Both the position numbers and the translations under genes were made by a program. The notes under the pieces are model-generated. The model was not told where the DNA came from. It ran no database searches and saw only the letters and a program-made list of their open reading frames with translations. From JALYGJ01 sp963781705 (lineage in GTDB: Bacteria > Chloroflexota > Limnocylindria > Limnocylindrales > CSP1-4): a DNA stretch of 64,000 bases. Location of the stretch: contig CAWAGP010000010.1 in assembly GCA_963781705.1 (NCBI GenBank), positions 558,001 through 622,000 of the forward strand. The letters run 5' to 3'. Position 1 is the stretch's first letter, and each line of letters opens with the position of its first letter. Below are positions 40,021 to 51,078 of this stretch, piece after piece.

Positions 40021-40719
40021 TTAGCCTTCGTATCGACGGAGCAGGCGGATGAGCATGGCCGCGTATTCGTCCTCGAGTTTCGTCCGGTTAACCCATTCGA
40101 ACGGGTATGGCGGCACGTTCGTGGCCACGAAGGGCAAGATGAGAAATTCCTCGAAGCAGCCGTCGGCGCGAACGCGCAGGCGTTGGATTGCCTCTGGGGC
40201 TTCCCTGATCGGATGAGGACCATATTGCCCCGTCGGGTACTCGCGATCGCCTTCGAACGATAGGTAGCGGACGGCGTGGTTAACACCCGCCAACCCGACC
40301 GATACCGCGTGTGGACTCTTCGATCGGAAGTGAGTCGCTTGGCCGCACAGATCGCTAATCACGCGATCGATCTGTTTGATCATCGCCTTCGCGAGTATCT
40401 TGACTTCTGCTCCGATCTCAACCGCAGCCGTCGGACCTATCGGAACGGTATGCCCCACGTGCAGGCGTGGGGCATAGCCCGGCAACAACGGACCGAACGA
40501 TCCGTCGCCTCGCCTAGCAGTAACGCCTGGGCTCACCCCCTTCGGGTTCAGAACGGACCGGCCCGCATCCACGTCCCCACGCAGGCGACTGTCTTGTCGG
40601 AGCTCGTATAGGTCGTCGAACAGGCAATCGCCGATTCGGTTTCCGAGTTGGGAGTCTCGATGACGATAAGGCCCGTTTCGGAAGGTCTCTTCAAACTTGG
40701 TCAGTAACCGGTAATCCAC
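40021..40719 (-). CDS. Putative type II restriction endonuclease
   Basis: This 232-residue protein is encoded 21 bp downstream of a DNA methyltransferase. It carries AVEIGAEVKILAKAMIKQIDRV, where Glu101, Glu105 and Lys107 give an E-x-K core like PD-(D/E)xK nucleases. HAVSVGLAGVNHAVRYLSFEGDREYP and a PYPFEWVNRTKLEDEY end are blocks shared, to my recollection, with restriction-enzyme-like proteins that accompany methyltransferases. The DNA here is clearly lower in GC than its surroundings. The recognition sequence is unknown. Start GTG 40719; no strong Shine-Dalgarno. Confidence 0.7.
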   Translation of the reverse strand: MDYRLLTKFEETFRNGPYRHRDSQLGNRIGDCLFDDLYELRQDSRLRGDVDAGRSVLNPKGVSPGVTARRGDGSFGPLLPGYAPRLHVGHTVPIGPTAAVEIGAEVKILAKAMIKQIDRVISDLCGQATHFRSKSPHAVSVGLAGVNHAVRYLSFEGDREYPTGQYGPHPIREAPEAIQRLRVRADGCFEEFLILPFVATNVPPYPFEWVNRTKLEDEYAAMLIRLLRRYEG

Positions 40720-40740
40720 GCCTGGTGCCCCGCTGAACGT

Positions 40741-41598
40741 TCATGCTGTAGCCAAGGTCAGGTCGAGGTGCTCCTGATCTCCCTCGGCGATGACATCAGC
40801 CGCAAGCGATCGCATCCCTAGACGATGCTTAGTTGTTGCTATGTAGCGCGGTTCTACGTCGACCGAAATTGAGTGTCGGCCGAGTTCAAGGGCAGCCACG
40901 GCCGTGGTCCCCGTTCCAGCGAACGGGTCAAGAACGGTATCTCCCGCGAAGCTGAACATCCTGATCAAGCGACGCGGGATCTCCACTGGGTATGGCGCCG
41001 GATGATCGCGTCTCAGCTGTCCGGAGACATCGCTCCAGATCGGAGCGAACAGCCGCCCGTACTCGTCGGTCGGAATTCTTGAACGCCGTTCCTGATCCGC
41101 CGTTGGCCGCCGGTAACCATTGCGCTTTCGAAGGAAGACTATGTGTTCGAGATCATTCTTAACGATTCCATTAGGAAGGTTCGGTTTGCCTAGGAACCGA
41201 CTCGATCGTGACGCCTCCAACGTGATGTTGGCAACCTTGAGCCATCGTATCGGCGTGAGGGCATCAAATCCAAGGTTGCGCGCCCTAACCTGGATGTCGG
41301 CCGACAGCGGAAGGACGTAATGGCGTCCCCCCTTGCGTCGAGCAATACAGACGTCACCAACAACGCATGCGATGCGACCTCCCGGGACTAGAACGCGGTG
41401 GCACTCGCGCCAGACCTTATCTAGTTCCTCGAGGAACTCCTCGTACTCCGCGATGTTGCCCAGCTGTTGCGGGTGGTCAGGGTACTCCTTGAGTGATCCA
41501 TACGGCGGGCTCGTTACCACAAGCTCGACGGAAGCAGTTGGAATCCAGCTGAGATCTCGAGCGTCGCCTTGGCGAACAACGTGGCTGGTCCGATGCAT
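40741..41598 (-). CDS. DNA methyltransferase (N4-cytosine/N6-adenine, beta class)
   Basis: This 285-residue SAM-dependent DNA methyltransferase has the catalytic TSPPYG at residues 29-34, preceding the SAM-binding DPFAGTGTT at 224-232. That order defines the beta group, which includes many m4C and m6A enzymes. VWRECHRVLVPGGRIACVVGD is the usual region between. ATG 41598 has AAGGA seven bases upstream and is preferred to the ATG at 41640. It pairs with the nuclease gene downstream and protects host DNA. Base composition of about 50-55% GC marks the cassette as acquired. Confidence 0.92.
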   Translation of the reverse strand: MHRTSHVVRQGDARDLSWIPTASVELVVTSPPYGSLKEYPDHPQQLGNIAEYEEFLEELDKVWRECHRVLVPGGRIACVVGDVCIARRKGGRHYVLPLSADIQVRARNLGFDALTPIRWLKVANITLEASRSSRFLGKPNLPNGIVKNDLEHIVFLRKRNGYRRPTADQERRSRIPTDEYGRLFAPIWSDVSGQLRRDHPAPYPVEIPRRLIRMFSFAGDTVLDPFAGTGTTAVAALELGRHSISVDVEPRYIATTKHRLGMRSLAADVIAEGDQEHLDLTLATA

Positions 41599-41689
41599 CT
41601 CAGTTCCTTCGCTGTCCAGCGGATTCGCGGAGGCGATCATGGAGGTGACGGGTGACAGCTGTATGGCACGACGTAGGCCGCCGACAGGA

Positions 41690-41899
41690 CTACTTGTCGT
41701 GCAGCAGATCGTTCAGTGAACTGGCTCCGCGTTCGCGCAAGAGAGTCTCGAGCTCCATATCCGACCGAACCCCAAAGTCGCGTTTGTACTGGTCCTCGAT
41801 TGTGCTGACGTGGGTATCGCCACGTTTGCGGCGCAACTCGCCGTCGCTATTGCGTGATCGCTCGCCCCTCATCCCGGGCGCATCCTTGGCCATATTCAA
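41690..41899 (-). CDS. Small basic/acidic protein of the restriction-modification cassette
   Basis: This 69-residue (or 67 from the second ATG) hydrophilic protein contains GMRGERSRNSDGELRRKRGDTHVSTIEDQYKRDFGVRSDMELETLLRERGASSLNDLL (core KRGDT, DFGVRSDM, LETLL). It has no Cys and no helix-turn-helix that I can recognise. The conserved-looking blocks suggest a real small family. It is the first gene of the minus-strand trio with the methyltransferase and nuclease, so an accessory or control role is possible but unproven. Confidence 0.65.
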   Translation of the reverse strand: MNMAKDAPGMRGERSRNSDGELRRKRGDTHVSTIEDQYKRDFGVRSDMELETLLRERGASSLNDLLHDK

Positions 41900-41905
41900 C
41901 CCCTT

Positions 41906-45013
<3,108 letters not shown>

Positions 45014-45105
45014 TTTCCTCGTCTCCCTATGCCTCTCACGGCCGACAGTCTTGGCCGTTCTGCGGGGCCGACCTGGGGTCCGCCGGCGCCGCCCGCAACC
45101 GGCCC

Positions 45106-45134
45106 ATGCTAGGCGTGGCCATCGGCGGTGTCAA
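45106..45134 (-). promoter_or_regulatory. nrdJ promoter
   Basis: On the minus strand TTGACA (45129-45134) and TAGCAT (45106-45111) are separated by exactly 17 bp, a near-consensus housekeeping promoter. Transcription would start near 45099, giving a leader of about 85 nt before the nrdJ ATG. Confidence 0.7.
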
Positions 45135-45141
45135 GCCGGAA

Positions 45142-45192
45142 ACCACAACATGTAGGGTTGCTGGTTAGGCACGTACCACAAGCACTAGTGGT
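45142..45192 (-). promoter_or_regulatory. Tandem NrdR-like boxes upstream of nrdJ
   Basis: Two 18-bp palindrome-like boxes, ACCACAACATGTAGGGTT (45142-45159) and ACCACAAGCACTAGTGGT (45175-45192), share ACCACAAnnnnTAGnG and begin 33 bp apart, about three helical turns. Paired boxes at this spacing are the known arrangement for the ribonucleotide-reductase repressor NrdR. They sit just upstream of the -35. Confidence 0.6.
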
Positions 45193-45199
45193 GGCACCA

Positions 45200-45749
45200 T
45201 TTTCGTGGTGGGCAGCCGGTGGAGCGTCGGTGGAGCGTGTGGGGACGGCACGTGGACGGTTCGCAGGGCCTCGTCCTGGGGCCTTGGCCAGGGGGCCTGC
45301 GACGGCGTCTGCCACGGCCCCGTCGCATCCGCAGAAGGGCGGAGTTGGGGGCGTGCCAGTGGTGGGTCATGCCGGCGATGGGCCGCGCCAGCGGGTGCCA
45401 CGGCTGGACGTGGGCACGGCTGGACGTGGGCGCAGCCTGCGTGAACGTCGCAGCACTGGCTTTCAGCGCGGTTCAGGGGGCATCCGGGGGCACGGCGGAT
45501 TCCGACTCCCAGTCGGTACTCGAACGGGTTTCGCGCCGAAGGCGACGCGAGGAAGGCCTAAGACACCGGTTTGGCGCCGACTTCAGCGCCACAGTCGGAA
45601 GTCAGACGGGATTGCGGGAAAACACGTCCGAGTTCACGTGCCAGGCGCGGTATGCGCGCGCGCCGGGCGCGGACCTAGCCAGATCGGCAGGGATGGATGT
45701 TGATTCCGACTCCCAGTCGGAGCTTTGCCGGACTCGGGCCTGAGAGGGG
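45200..45749. other. Long non-coding stretch with repeats
   Basis: No credible gene lies between the nrdJ control region and the methyltransferase stop; frames here read as random GC-rich sequence. It holds a tandem pair of 16-bp units CACGGCTGGACGTGGG (45399-45414, 45415-45430) and two copies of the 19-bp GATTCCGACTCCCAGTCGG (45498-45516, 45702-45720), each a small hairpin (CCGACT-ccc-AGTCGG). Base composition also shifts along it, so it may be acquired or decayed DNA. Confidence 0.6.
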
Positions 45750-46463
45750 CTAGCGCGCCGCGGGGCCGTCCCAGGCGGCGGCGTACCACAGGCCCAGCCG
45801 CGCCTCGGCGCGGCGCGCGAAGCCGGCTGCCCGCAGTCGGCCCTCTATGCGCCCGATGTCGTGCACGAACGTGGGACACGAGTTGCGCCGCACCCGCGCG
45901 GGCACGTCGGCGACGAACCAGGCCAACCGGTTGAACAGGCCGCGCCAGCCGCGCGACGTGGGCACGGAGAACAACACGCGCGACGGCGCTGCGGCCAGCG
46001 CGTTGGACAGCAGCGCGTCGAGGTTGGGGTAGCAGCACAGCACGCGGTCGAGCACGACCCAGTCGCGTGGCGCGACGCTCACCAGTGCCCCGTCGCCGAC
46101 GGTGAACGAGGCGCGCTCGCTCACGCCCGACTCCTCGGCGCGCTCGCCGGCGGCGGCAATCATCGCCGGCGACAGGTCGATGCCGTCCACGCGCTGCGCC
46201 CCGCGGCGGCACAACTCGACGCTCAGCGCGCCGCTGCCGCAGCCCAACTCGAGCACGGTCGGCGCGGCAGCGGCCACGTCGCCCATCAGGCCGAGCAGCA
46301 TGGCCGAGACGTCGATCAGCTCCGGCAGTTCGCCGTCGACCGTCTGTTCGGTCAGGCGGTGGTCGAAATGGCGCGCGATGCGTGGGTCGACCGCGGCGCT
46401 GGGCCGGCAGCAGTCGGCGGTCGCGACCGTGTCGGCCGAGGGCTGGTCCGTGGGCGGTAGCAT
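45750..46463 (-). CDS. Class I SAM-dependent methyltransferase (BchM-like)
   Basis: This 237-residue methyltransferase has motif I VLELGCGSGALSVEL, motif II-like GIDLSPAMI and post-motif VVLDRVLCCYPNLDALLS. The CCYPN signature resembles Mg-protoporphyrin O-methyltransferase (BchM) and a group of look-alikes. No other (bacterio)chlorophyll gene is present, so phototrophy is not implied and the acceptor is unknown. The start is at 46463 with TACTTT eight bases upstream on this strand. It is divergent from the cupin gene. Confidence 0.85.
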   Translation of the reverse strand: MLPPTDQPSADTVATADCCRPSAAVDPRIARHFDHRLTEQTVDGELPELIDVSAMLLGLMGDVAAAAPTVLELGCGSGALSVELCRRGAQRVDGIDLSPAMIAAAGERAEESGVSERASFTVGDGALVSVAPRDWVVLDRVLCCYPNLDALLSNALAAAPSRVLFSVPTSRGWRGLFNRLAWFVADVPARVRRNSCPTFVHDIGRIEGRLRAAGFARRAEARLGLWYAAAWDGPAAR

Positions 46464-46496
46464 CGCCCAGAAAAGTACACGCTGGAGGTTCGCCTG

Positions 46497-46826
46497 ATGG
46501 CCGTCTACCGCAAGAGCTTCGAAGATCCCGACGCGAGGGAAGAGTACGGCAGCGACGGCGATGCAGAGGGCGTCCGGATCGGCGAGTCCGTCGTGTGGCG
46601 ATCGCGCCTCAAGCCCGGCTGGAGCTGGGAAAAGAACGCCAAGCCCAAGGTCGGCAAGGATTTCTGCCCGATCTCACACCACGAGTACGTCGTCAGCGGC
46701 CGCATCGTCTACCACCTCAGTGACGGCTCGCAGGTCGAGGCCTCGGCGGGCGATTTCCTGATCATCGAGCCGGGCCACGCGGCAGAGGTGATCGGCGACG
46801 AGGAGTGCGTGCTCGTCGACTGGTGA
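46497..46826 (+). CDS. Cupin-domain protein
   Basis: This 109-residue single cupin has SHHEYVVSGRIVYHLSDGSQVEASAGDFLIIEPGHAAEVIGDEECVLVDW as the barrel (core HHEYVVSGR and GDFLIIEPGHAAEV), with His and Glu in the first motif and His in the second as metal ligands. A GGAGG box precedes the ATG. Stand-alone small cupins are often isomerases, dioxygenase-like or sensors; there is no clue to the substrate. It is divergent from the methyltransferase. Confidence 0.82.
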   Translation: MAVYRKSFEDPDAREEYGSDGDAEGVRIGESVVWRSRLKPGWSWEKNAKPKVGKDFCPISHHEYVVSGRIVYHLSDGSQVEASAGDFLIIEPGHAAEVIGDEECVLVDW

Positions 46827-47288
46827 GTGGCCGGCGGGCCTGGTCACGCTCGGCCCGCTTGACGTGCCCGGTTGCCTTCGCCAAGGTTGCTGCCCGCCCA
46901 GGGTTGCCTCGGCGCCCGCGCGGCCAGCGCGACCCGCCACGCCCGCGTTTCCGCCATCTGCCTAACTGGTGGGCGGTAAGTTGAGCCCGTCACCCTCCGA
47001 CGGGCCTGGTCACGCTCGGCCGAGCGCGGATTCGCCTGCCCCGGGCGTTTGTGGGCGGCCACATGCGACTTAGTGCCGGACCGTTGCGGCAGATGACGGG
47101 AAATCCGCCCGTTCGCTGACTTGGTGCCGGACCGTTGCGGCAGATGACGGGAAATCAGCCCGTGCGCCGAACGGGCGTCGACGCTTTCAGGTGCGTTGCT
47201 ATCGGTGCGATCATCTGCGTCGAGAGGCGGGCGATCGCGGGCGGTCCAGCATTCGCAACGATGCCTACCGCGAAGGGAGGCTCAACGG
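46827..47288. other. Repeat-bearing non-coding stretch before the sulfatase gene
   Basis: No gene is seen in these 462 bp. The 20-bp sequence GGGCCTGGTCACGCTCGGCC occurs at 46837-46856 and 47002-47021; the second is preceded by a CCCGTC/GACGGG hairpin. A 46-bp unit is then repeated at 47067-47112 and 47118-47163 with two mismatches; each carries ACGGG-n6-CCCGT hairpin arms. Composition falls towards the sulfatase. The area looks like an insertion boundary. Confidence 0.6.
47067..47163. repeat. Tandem 46-bp direct repeat
   Basis: Two units start at 47067 and 47118 (51-bp period). They share an exact run from GTGCCGGACCGTTG through GACGGGAAATC and differ at only two positions. Each unit has internal complementarity (GCCG/CGGC and ACGGG/CCCGT). 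No coding function is apparent. Confidence 0.75.
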
Positions 47289-48809
47289 ATGCGGCGCAGG
47301 TCATGCGCGTTCCGAAGCCAGGTATGGCTGGCAATCGTCGGCGCACTCATCGTGCTATCCCTCCCTGCCAGCCCAGCACTGGCCGATAGAGACGCCGGCG
47401 CGAGCCGGCAGGCTCCGACGCGGCCAGCCACGGCACCAATTGGTGGAGGGCGCTCGTCCCAGCCGAGCATCGTCCTGCTATTGATTGACGACTTTCCAGC
47501 AATGGATAACAGGGTCTTCGAAAGACTCCCGAACATCAAGGCGACCTTTTTGGATCAGGGCACCTCGTTCGTCAACTATTGGGCTAACTTTTCGCTCTGT
47601 TGCCCCGGACGCGCTGCACTGCTTTCGGGACAACGCGATGACCACAACGGCGTGATGAGAAACAGCGCCAAACTATTCGACCCCACCGAGACGATTGCGA
47701 CTGAGCTTCAATCGGTCGGTTACTACACCGGCATCATCGGCAAGTACTTCAACGGTACGTCGGCTCTGGCCAGCAAGACGCCGCCGGGCTGGGACTATGT
47801 GGCGATCAAGGACGAGCCGCCATATTTTGGGTATCCGCTCTGGATAAACGGCCAGAGAGAACATCACGGGTTTCGGGCGTCCGACTATTCAGTTGACGTC
47901 ATGGCGGACGAAAGCATTTCGTTCTTCGAGAATGCACCGACTGATCGGCCGCTCTTTGCCTACCTGACCCCCAACGCAACTCATGGCGGTTATGACGAGA
48001 ACCACCAGAAAGATGGGAAGCAACCAGTTGCAGCACCGCGGTTTCGCGGTGATCCACGGTGTACCGGCATCCCGAACTGGGACCCTGCCAGCTTCAACGA
48101 GGCCGATGTCTCAGACAAGCCTTCCTATGTCAGGAAGTTGCCGTTGCTTTCATACACGGACGGATGGGATCTGACAAAGGCCTGCGAGTCGCTGCTGGCC
48201 GTTGATGAGTGGCTAGGCCGGGACATCAAGATACTTAAGGCAGAGGGACGCTACGACAACACCATCTTCATCCTGTCATCGGACAATGGAATGGGTTGGG
48301 GCGCGCATCGCATCCTCGGCAAGATCGCGCCCTACACGGCACAGATGCCGCTGTACGTCAGCTGGCCTGCCGTCAGCGGCAAGTCTGTGTCGGAGGACAC
48401 GACCCTGGTCTCGAACATTGACATTGCCCCAACGCTGTGCGAGATCGCCGGTTGCACCATGGGCCCATACCCCGATGGATATGGAGTGGATGGGCAAAGT
48501 TTCGCTGGCTTGATCGGCGGTGGACCTGATGCGTCCGCCCCACACAGGGACTCGATCATCGTTGAGGGCGTAGGCGCAGGCGTCCCCAACTTCAGAGCCA
48601 TAATGACCGGCGCCAACAATCCCCTGGGCCAGTGGCTATTTGTCCGTTACACGGCGAGCGGATTCAAAGAGCTGTACGACATGTCGGGCGGCCAATGCGT
48701 CTTTTGGCAGGCGGGAGACCCGGGTGACCCGTGCATGCTTAACAACGTCGCAAGGAAGCGACCCGGGATCCGGAAAGCCCTGGCAAGGGAACTCGCCGCA
48801 GGTTGGTGA
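47289..48809 (+). CDS. Secreted sulfatase (arylsulfatase family)
   Basis: This 506-residue exported type I sulfatase starts at ATG 47289 with GGAGG eight bases upstream. The signal peptide (about 1-32) ends LPASPALAD. Metal-binding Asp67-Asp68 (LLLIDDF) and the maturation motif Cys104-x-Pro106-x-Arg108 (CCPGR) are present; Cys104 would be converted to formylglycine by a sulfatase-modifying enzyme not encoded here. Later SSDNGMGWG and a GIIGKYFNG region support the N-acetylglucosamine-6-sulfatase-like group. The gene is clearly AT-richer (about 52% GC by eye) than the window, so it was probably acquired. Confidence 0.92.
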   Translation: MRRRSCAFRSQVWLAIVGALIVLSLPASPALADRDAGASRQAPTRPATAPIGGGRSSQPSIVLLLIDDFPAMDNRVFERLPNIKATFLDQGTSFVNYWANFSLCCPGRAALLSGQRDDHNGVMRNSAKLFDPTETIATELQSVGYYTGIIGKYFNGTSALASKTPPGWDYVAIKDEPPYFGYPLWINGQREHHGFRASDYSVDVMADESISFFENAPTDRPLFAYLTPNATHGGYDENHQKDGKQPVAAPRFRGDPRCTGIPNWDPASFNEADVSDKPSYVRKLPLLSYTDGWDLTKACESLLAVDEWLGRDIKILKAEGRYDNTIFILSSDNGMGWGAHRILGKIAPYTAQMPLYVSWPAVSGKSVSEDTTLVSNIDIAPTLCEIAGCTMGPYPDGYGVDGQSFAGLIGGGPDASAPHRDSIIVEGVGAGVPNFRAIMTGANNPLGQWLFVRYTASGFKELYDMSGGQCVFWQAGDPGDPCMLNNVARKRPGIRKALARELAAGW

Positions 48810-48832
48810 ACTCGCGGCAGAGTTCGCTTGAG

Positions 48833-50059
48833 CTAGCCCGCTAAGACCGCCTCGGCGACCGGTTCGCCCAGCGACGCACCCAGCAGCAGGGGTCGGCCGA
48901 GCCGGTTGTGGTACTGCGGCCGGAAACGCTCGAGGTCGTACATCGTGGCGATGTCGACCTTGCGCGAATGGCCTGGTTCGGGCAGCGGCACATGCGCGTA
49001 CTTGCCGTCGACGATCGCCGTCATGCGCCCCGTCACGCCGCCGTCGCGGATGAGGTCGACGCAGATGTTGGCGAAGGTGATGGCGACCATCTGGTCGAGT
49101 GAATCGGCCTCGCCGCTGCGCAGCTCATACGTCAGCTCGGAATGCACGGCCTCTTCACCGGTGCGCGCCATGATCTGGTCGGCCAGCGCGAAGCCGACAT
49201 CGACCTTGCGCCGATGGCCGTACGCGTCGGCCTCGCCGAACTCGCCCAGCGTGCCGCCGCTCCACATCGCGCCCTCCGACGCGATGACGAAGGAGTAGCG
49301 CGAGGGGTTGGCCTTCTTGTCCTCGACCAGCACCTGCAGCAGCCGGTCGAGGTCGAACGGCGCCTCGGGGATAACACAGCGGGCCGACGTGACATAGGCG
49401 GTGTACAGCGCTGAGAAGCCGGCGTCGCGGCCGAAGATGCGGAACACGCCGATGCGCTCGTGCGAGCCGAGCGTGGTGCGCTGCCGGTTGATGGCCTCCT
49501 TGGCGCGGGTAACCGCGGTCGAGAAGCCGATGCAGTACTCGGTGCCCTGCACGTCGTTGTCCATGGTCTTGGGGATGGCGATGAGCGAGACGCCGTGGCG
49601 ATCGAGCGCAGCTGAATACGACAGCGTGTCATCGCCGCCGATCGTGACCAGGTGGTCGAGGCCCAGGTACTCGATGTTGTCGAGCACCAGCGGCGTCAGG
49701 TCGTAGATACCGTCGGCCTTCTCATATTTGGCTGCCTGCTCGGCCGACAACTGGGGCGGCAGCCGGTCCGCGCGCATCTTGCTCGGGTTGGTGCGCGACG
49801 TGTGCAGCATCGTCCCGCCGGTGCGATCGATGGTGCGCGTGCTGGTCCGATCGAGCGGGCGGATGTAGTCGTTGTCCAGCCGGCCGTCCGCGCTCAGCAG
49901 GCCGGCCCGGCGCATGTGCGTCAGTCCCTCCCAGCCGCGCCGGATACCGATCACTTCACAGCCGATCTCGGTTGCGTTGTAGACCACGCTCTTGATGACG
50001 GAATTGAGTCCGGGGACGTCGCCGCCGCCGGTGAGGATGCCGATTCTTCGAGCTGTCAT
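48833..50059 (-). CDS. 6-phosphofructokinase, PPi-type residues
   Basis: This 408-residue phosphofructokinase phosphorylates fructose 6-phosphate in glycolysis. ILTGGGDVPGLNSVIKS opens the protein. The phosphoryl-donor loop is GGDDT with Asp143-Asp144, and the catalytic segment PKTMDND has Lys164 and Asp167. Asp in place of the Gly of GGDGS, and Lys in place of Gly in PGTIDND, are the residues that mark pyrophosphate-dependent enzymes, so PPi is the likely donor and the reaction may be reversible. FGRDAGFSALYTAY follows as usual. It is monocistronic. Confidence 0.92.
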   Translation of the reverse strand: MTARRIGILTGGGDVPGLNSVIKSVVYNATEIGCEVIGIRRGWEGLTHMRRAGLLSADGRLDNDYIRPLDRTSTRTIDRTGGTMLHTSRTNPSKMRADRLPPQLSAEQAAKYEKADGIYDLTPLVLDNIEYLGLDHLVTIGGDDTLSYSAALDRHGVSLIAIPKTMDNDVQGTEYCIGFSTAVTRAKEAINRQRTTLGSHERIGVFRIFGRDAGFSALYTAYVTSARCVIPEAPFDLDRLLQVLVEDKKANPSRYSFVIASEGAMWSGGTLGEFGEADAYGHRRKVDVGFALADQIMARTGEEAVHSELTYELRSGEADSLDQMVAITFANICVDLIRDGGVTGRMTAIVDGKYAHVPLPEPGHSRKVDIATMYDLERFRPQYHNRLGRPLLLGASLGEPVAEAVLAG

Positions 50060-50155
50060 GCCCCTACCAATACCACGGAATGTGACGGATTCAGTCCAAG
50101 CCTACCCATGGCCGCCGTGAACTGCCTAAGGCCGAATGACCCCCGCGCGCGTGTC

Positions 50156-51070
50156 CTACAGACCGCTATAGCTGTGCAGGCCGCCCAGGATCAGGTTGCC
50201 GCCCAGGTAGGTGAAGAGCACGGCGCCGAAGCCGATGACCAGGATCAGGGCGGCCGGCCGGCCGGCCCAGTTGCGCTGGCTGCGCATGTGCAGGTACACC
50301 GCGTAGATCAGCCACGTGACGAGAGCCGACGTTTCCTTGGGATCCCAGCCCCAGTAGCGCCCCCACGCGATCGAAGCCCAGTACGAGCCCAGGATGATGA
50401 GCGTGGCGAAGACCGGGAAGCCGATGATCACCGCGCGATAGGCGACCTCGTCGAGCACCTTGGCGCTGGGCAGCCACGTGACGCGGTTCTCCGGGCCCTG
50501 GATGAGGTAACCGATCGCCGCCCCGAAACTGACCGAGAAGATGCCGTAACTGATCATCGCCATGGCCACGTGAATGGTCAGCAGCGGCGGGTTGTCGAGC
50601 GCCGGCACGAGCGGGCTGATGGTCGCCGGCAGGGTGAAGGCATAGGTCAGCAGGAAGGTCGCCACGCCGACGGGCAGGAAGGCGATCGTGCGGATCGGGT
50701 AGCGCCGCGACAGGAACAGGTAGCCGAGCATGATGCCGAACGAGAAGGCGACGCTGAACTCGTACAGGTTGCCCCACGGGCCGCGGCCGACGAGGTAGGC
50801 ACGCACGGCCATGCCGATGCCGACCAGCACGAAGGAGGTCCACACGAAGACCTGTCCCGCGCTGCCGGCCGGCGTGCTGCTCGAGGCGTTGTCCGTAGTC
50901 AGCGTCGTGGTGCCGCCGAGCGCGCCCGCGCCGGCCGCCGCAGGTGCCAGCACGAGGCCGCGCCGGCCGGCCGCCAGCAGCGTCGTGTGGACGACCAGCA
51001 ACAGGAATCCGATGAACAGCGTCACCATGCCCACGTCGGTGGCGTAGTAGGAGAGCTCGCCCAGCGTCAT
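50156..51070 (-). CDS. ccsB: Cytochrome c biogenesis protein CcsB/CcsA (ResC-like)
   Basis: This 304-residue polytopic protein of the system II cytochrome c maturation pathway presents heme for ligation to apocytochromes outside the membrane. It has eight or so helices and the tryptophan-rich heme-handling motif WGRYWGWDPKETSALVTW, with flanking His (VHTTLLAAG, TIHVAMAMISYG, YLHMRSQ). A Gly/Ala/Ser/Thr insert (TTTLTTDNASSSTPAGSAG) extends an outer loop. The partner ResB is not in the window. A zinc-ribbon membrane protein gene lies 8 bp upstream in the same direction. Confidence 0.93.
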   Translation of the reverse strand: MTLGELSYYATDVGMVTLFIGFLLLVVHTTLLAAGRRGLVLAPAAAGAGALGGTTTLTTDNASSSTPAGSAGQVFVWTSFVLVGIGMAVRAYLVGRGPWGNLYEFSVAFSFGIMLGYLFLSRRYPIRTIAFLPVGVATFLLTYAFTLPATISPLVPALDNPPLLTIHVAMAMISYGIFSVSFGAAIGYLIQGPENRVTWLPSAKVLDEVAYRAVIIGFPVFATLIILGSYWASIAWGRYWGWDPKETSALVTWLIYAVYLHMRSQRNWAGRPAALILVIGFGAVLFTYLGGNLILGGLHSYSGL

Positions 51071-51078
51071 CTGTCCCC

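Noticed and set aside
45014..45200. Cobalamin riboswitch upstream of the B12-dependent reductase
   Set aside because: The leader from the predicted start to the ATG is only about 85 nt and no B12-box-like conserved core was seen; NrdR-like boxes explain regulation better.
45498..45720. tRNA or tRNA-like genes at the repeated GATTCCGACTCCCAGTCGG
   Set aside because: No acceptor, D or T arms can be formed around either copy; only a short hairpin is supported.
45750..46463. Evidence for phototrophy from the BchM-like methyltransferase
   Set aside because: No other bacteriochlorophyll gene is in the window, and the CCYPN signature also occurs in non-photosynthetic methyltransferases.
47067..47163. 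CRISPR array
   Set aside because: Only two adjacent 46-bp units with a 5-bp gap exist, with no spacer structure and no cas genes.
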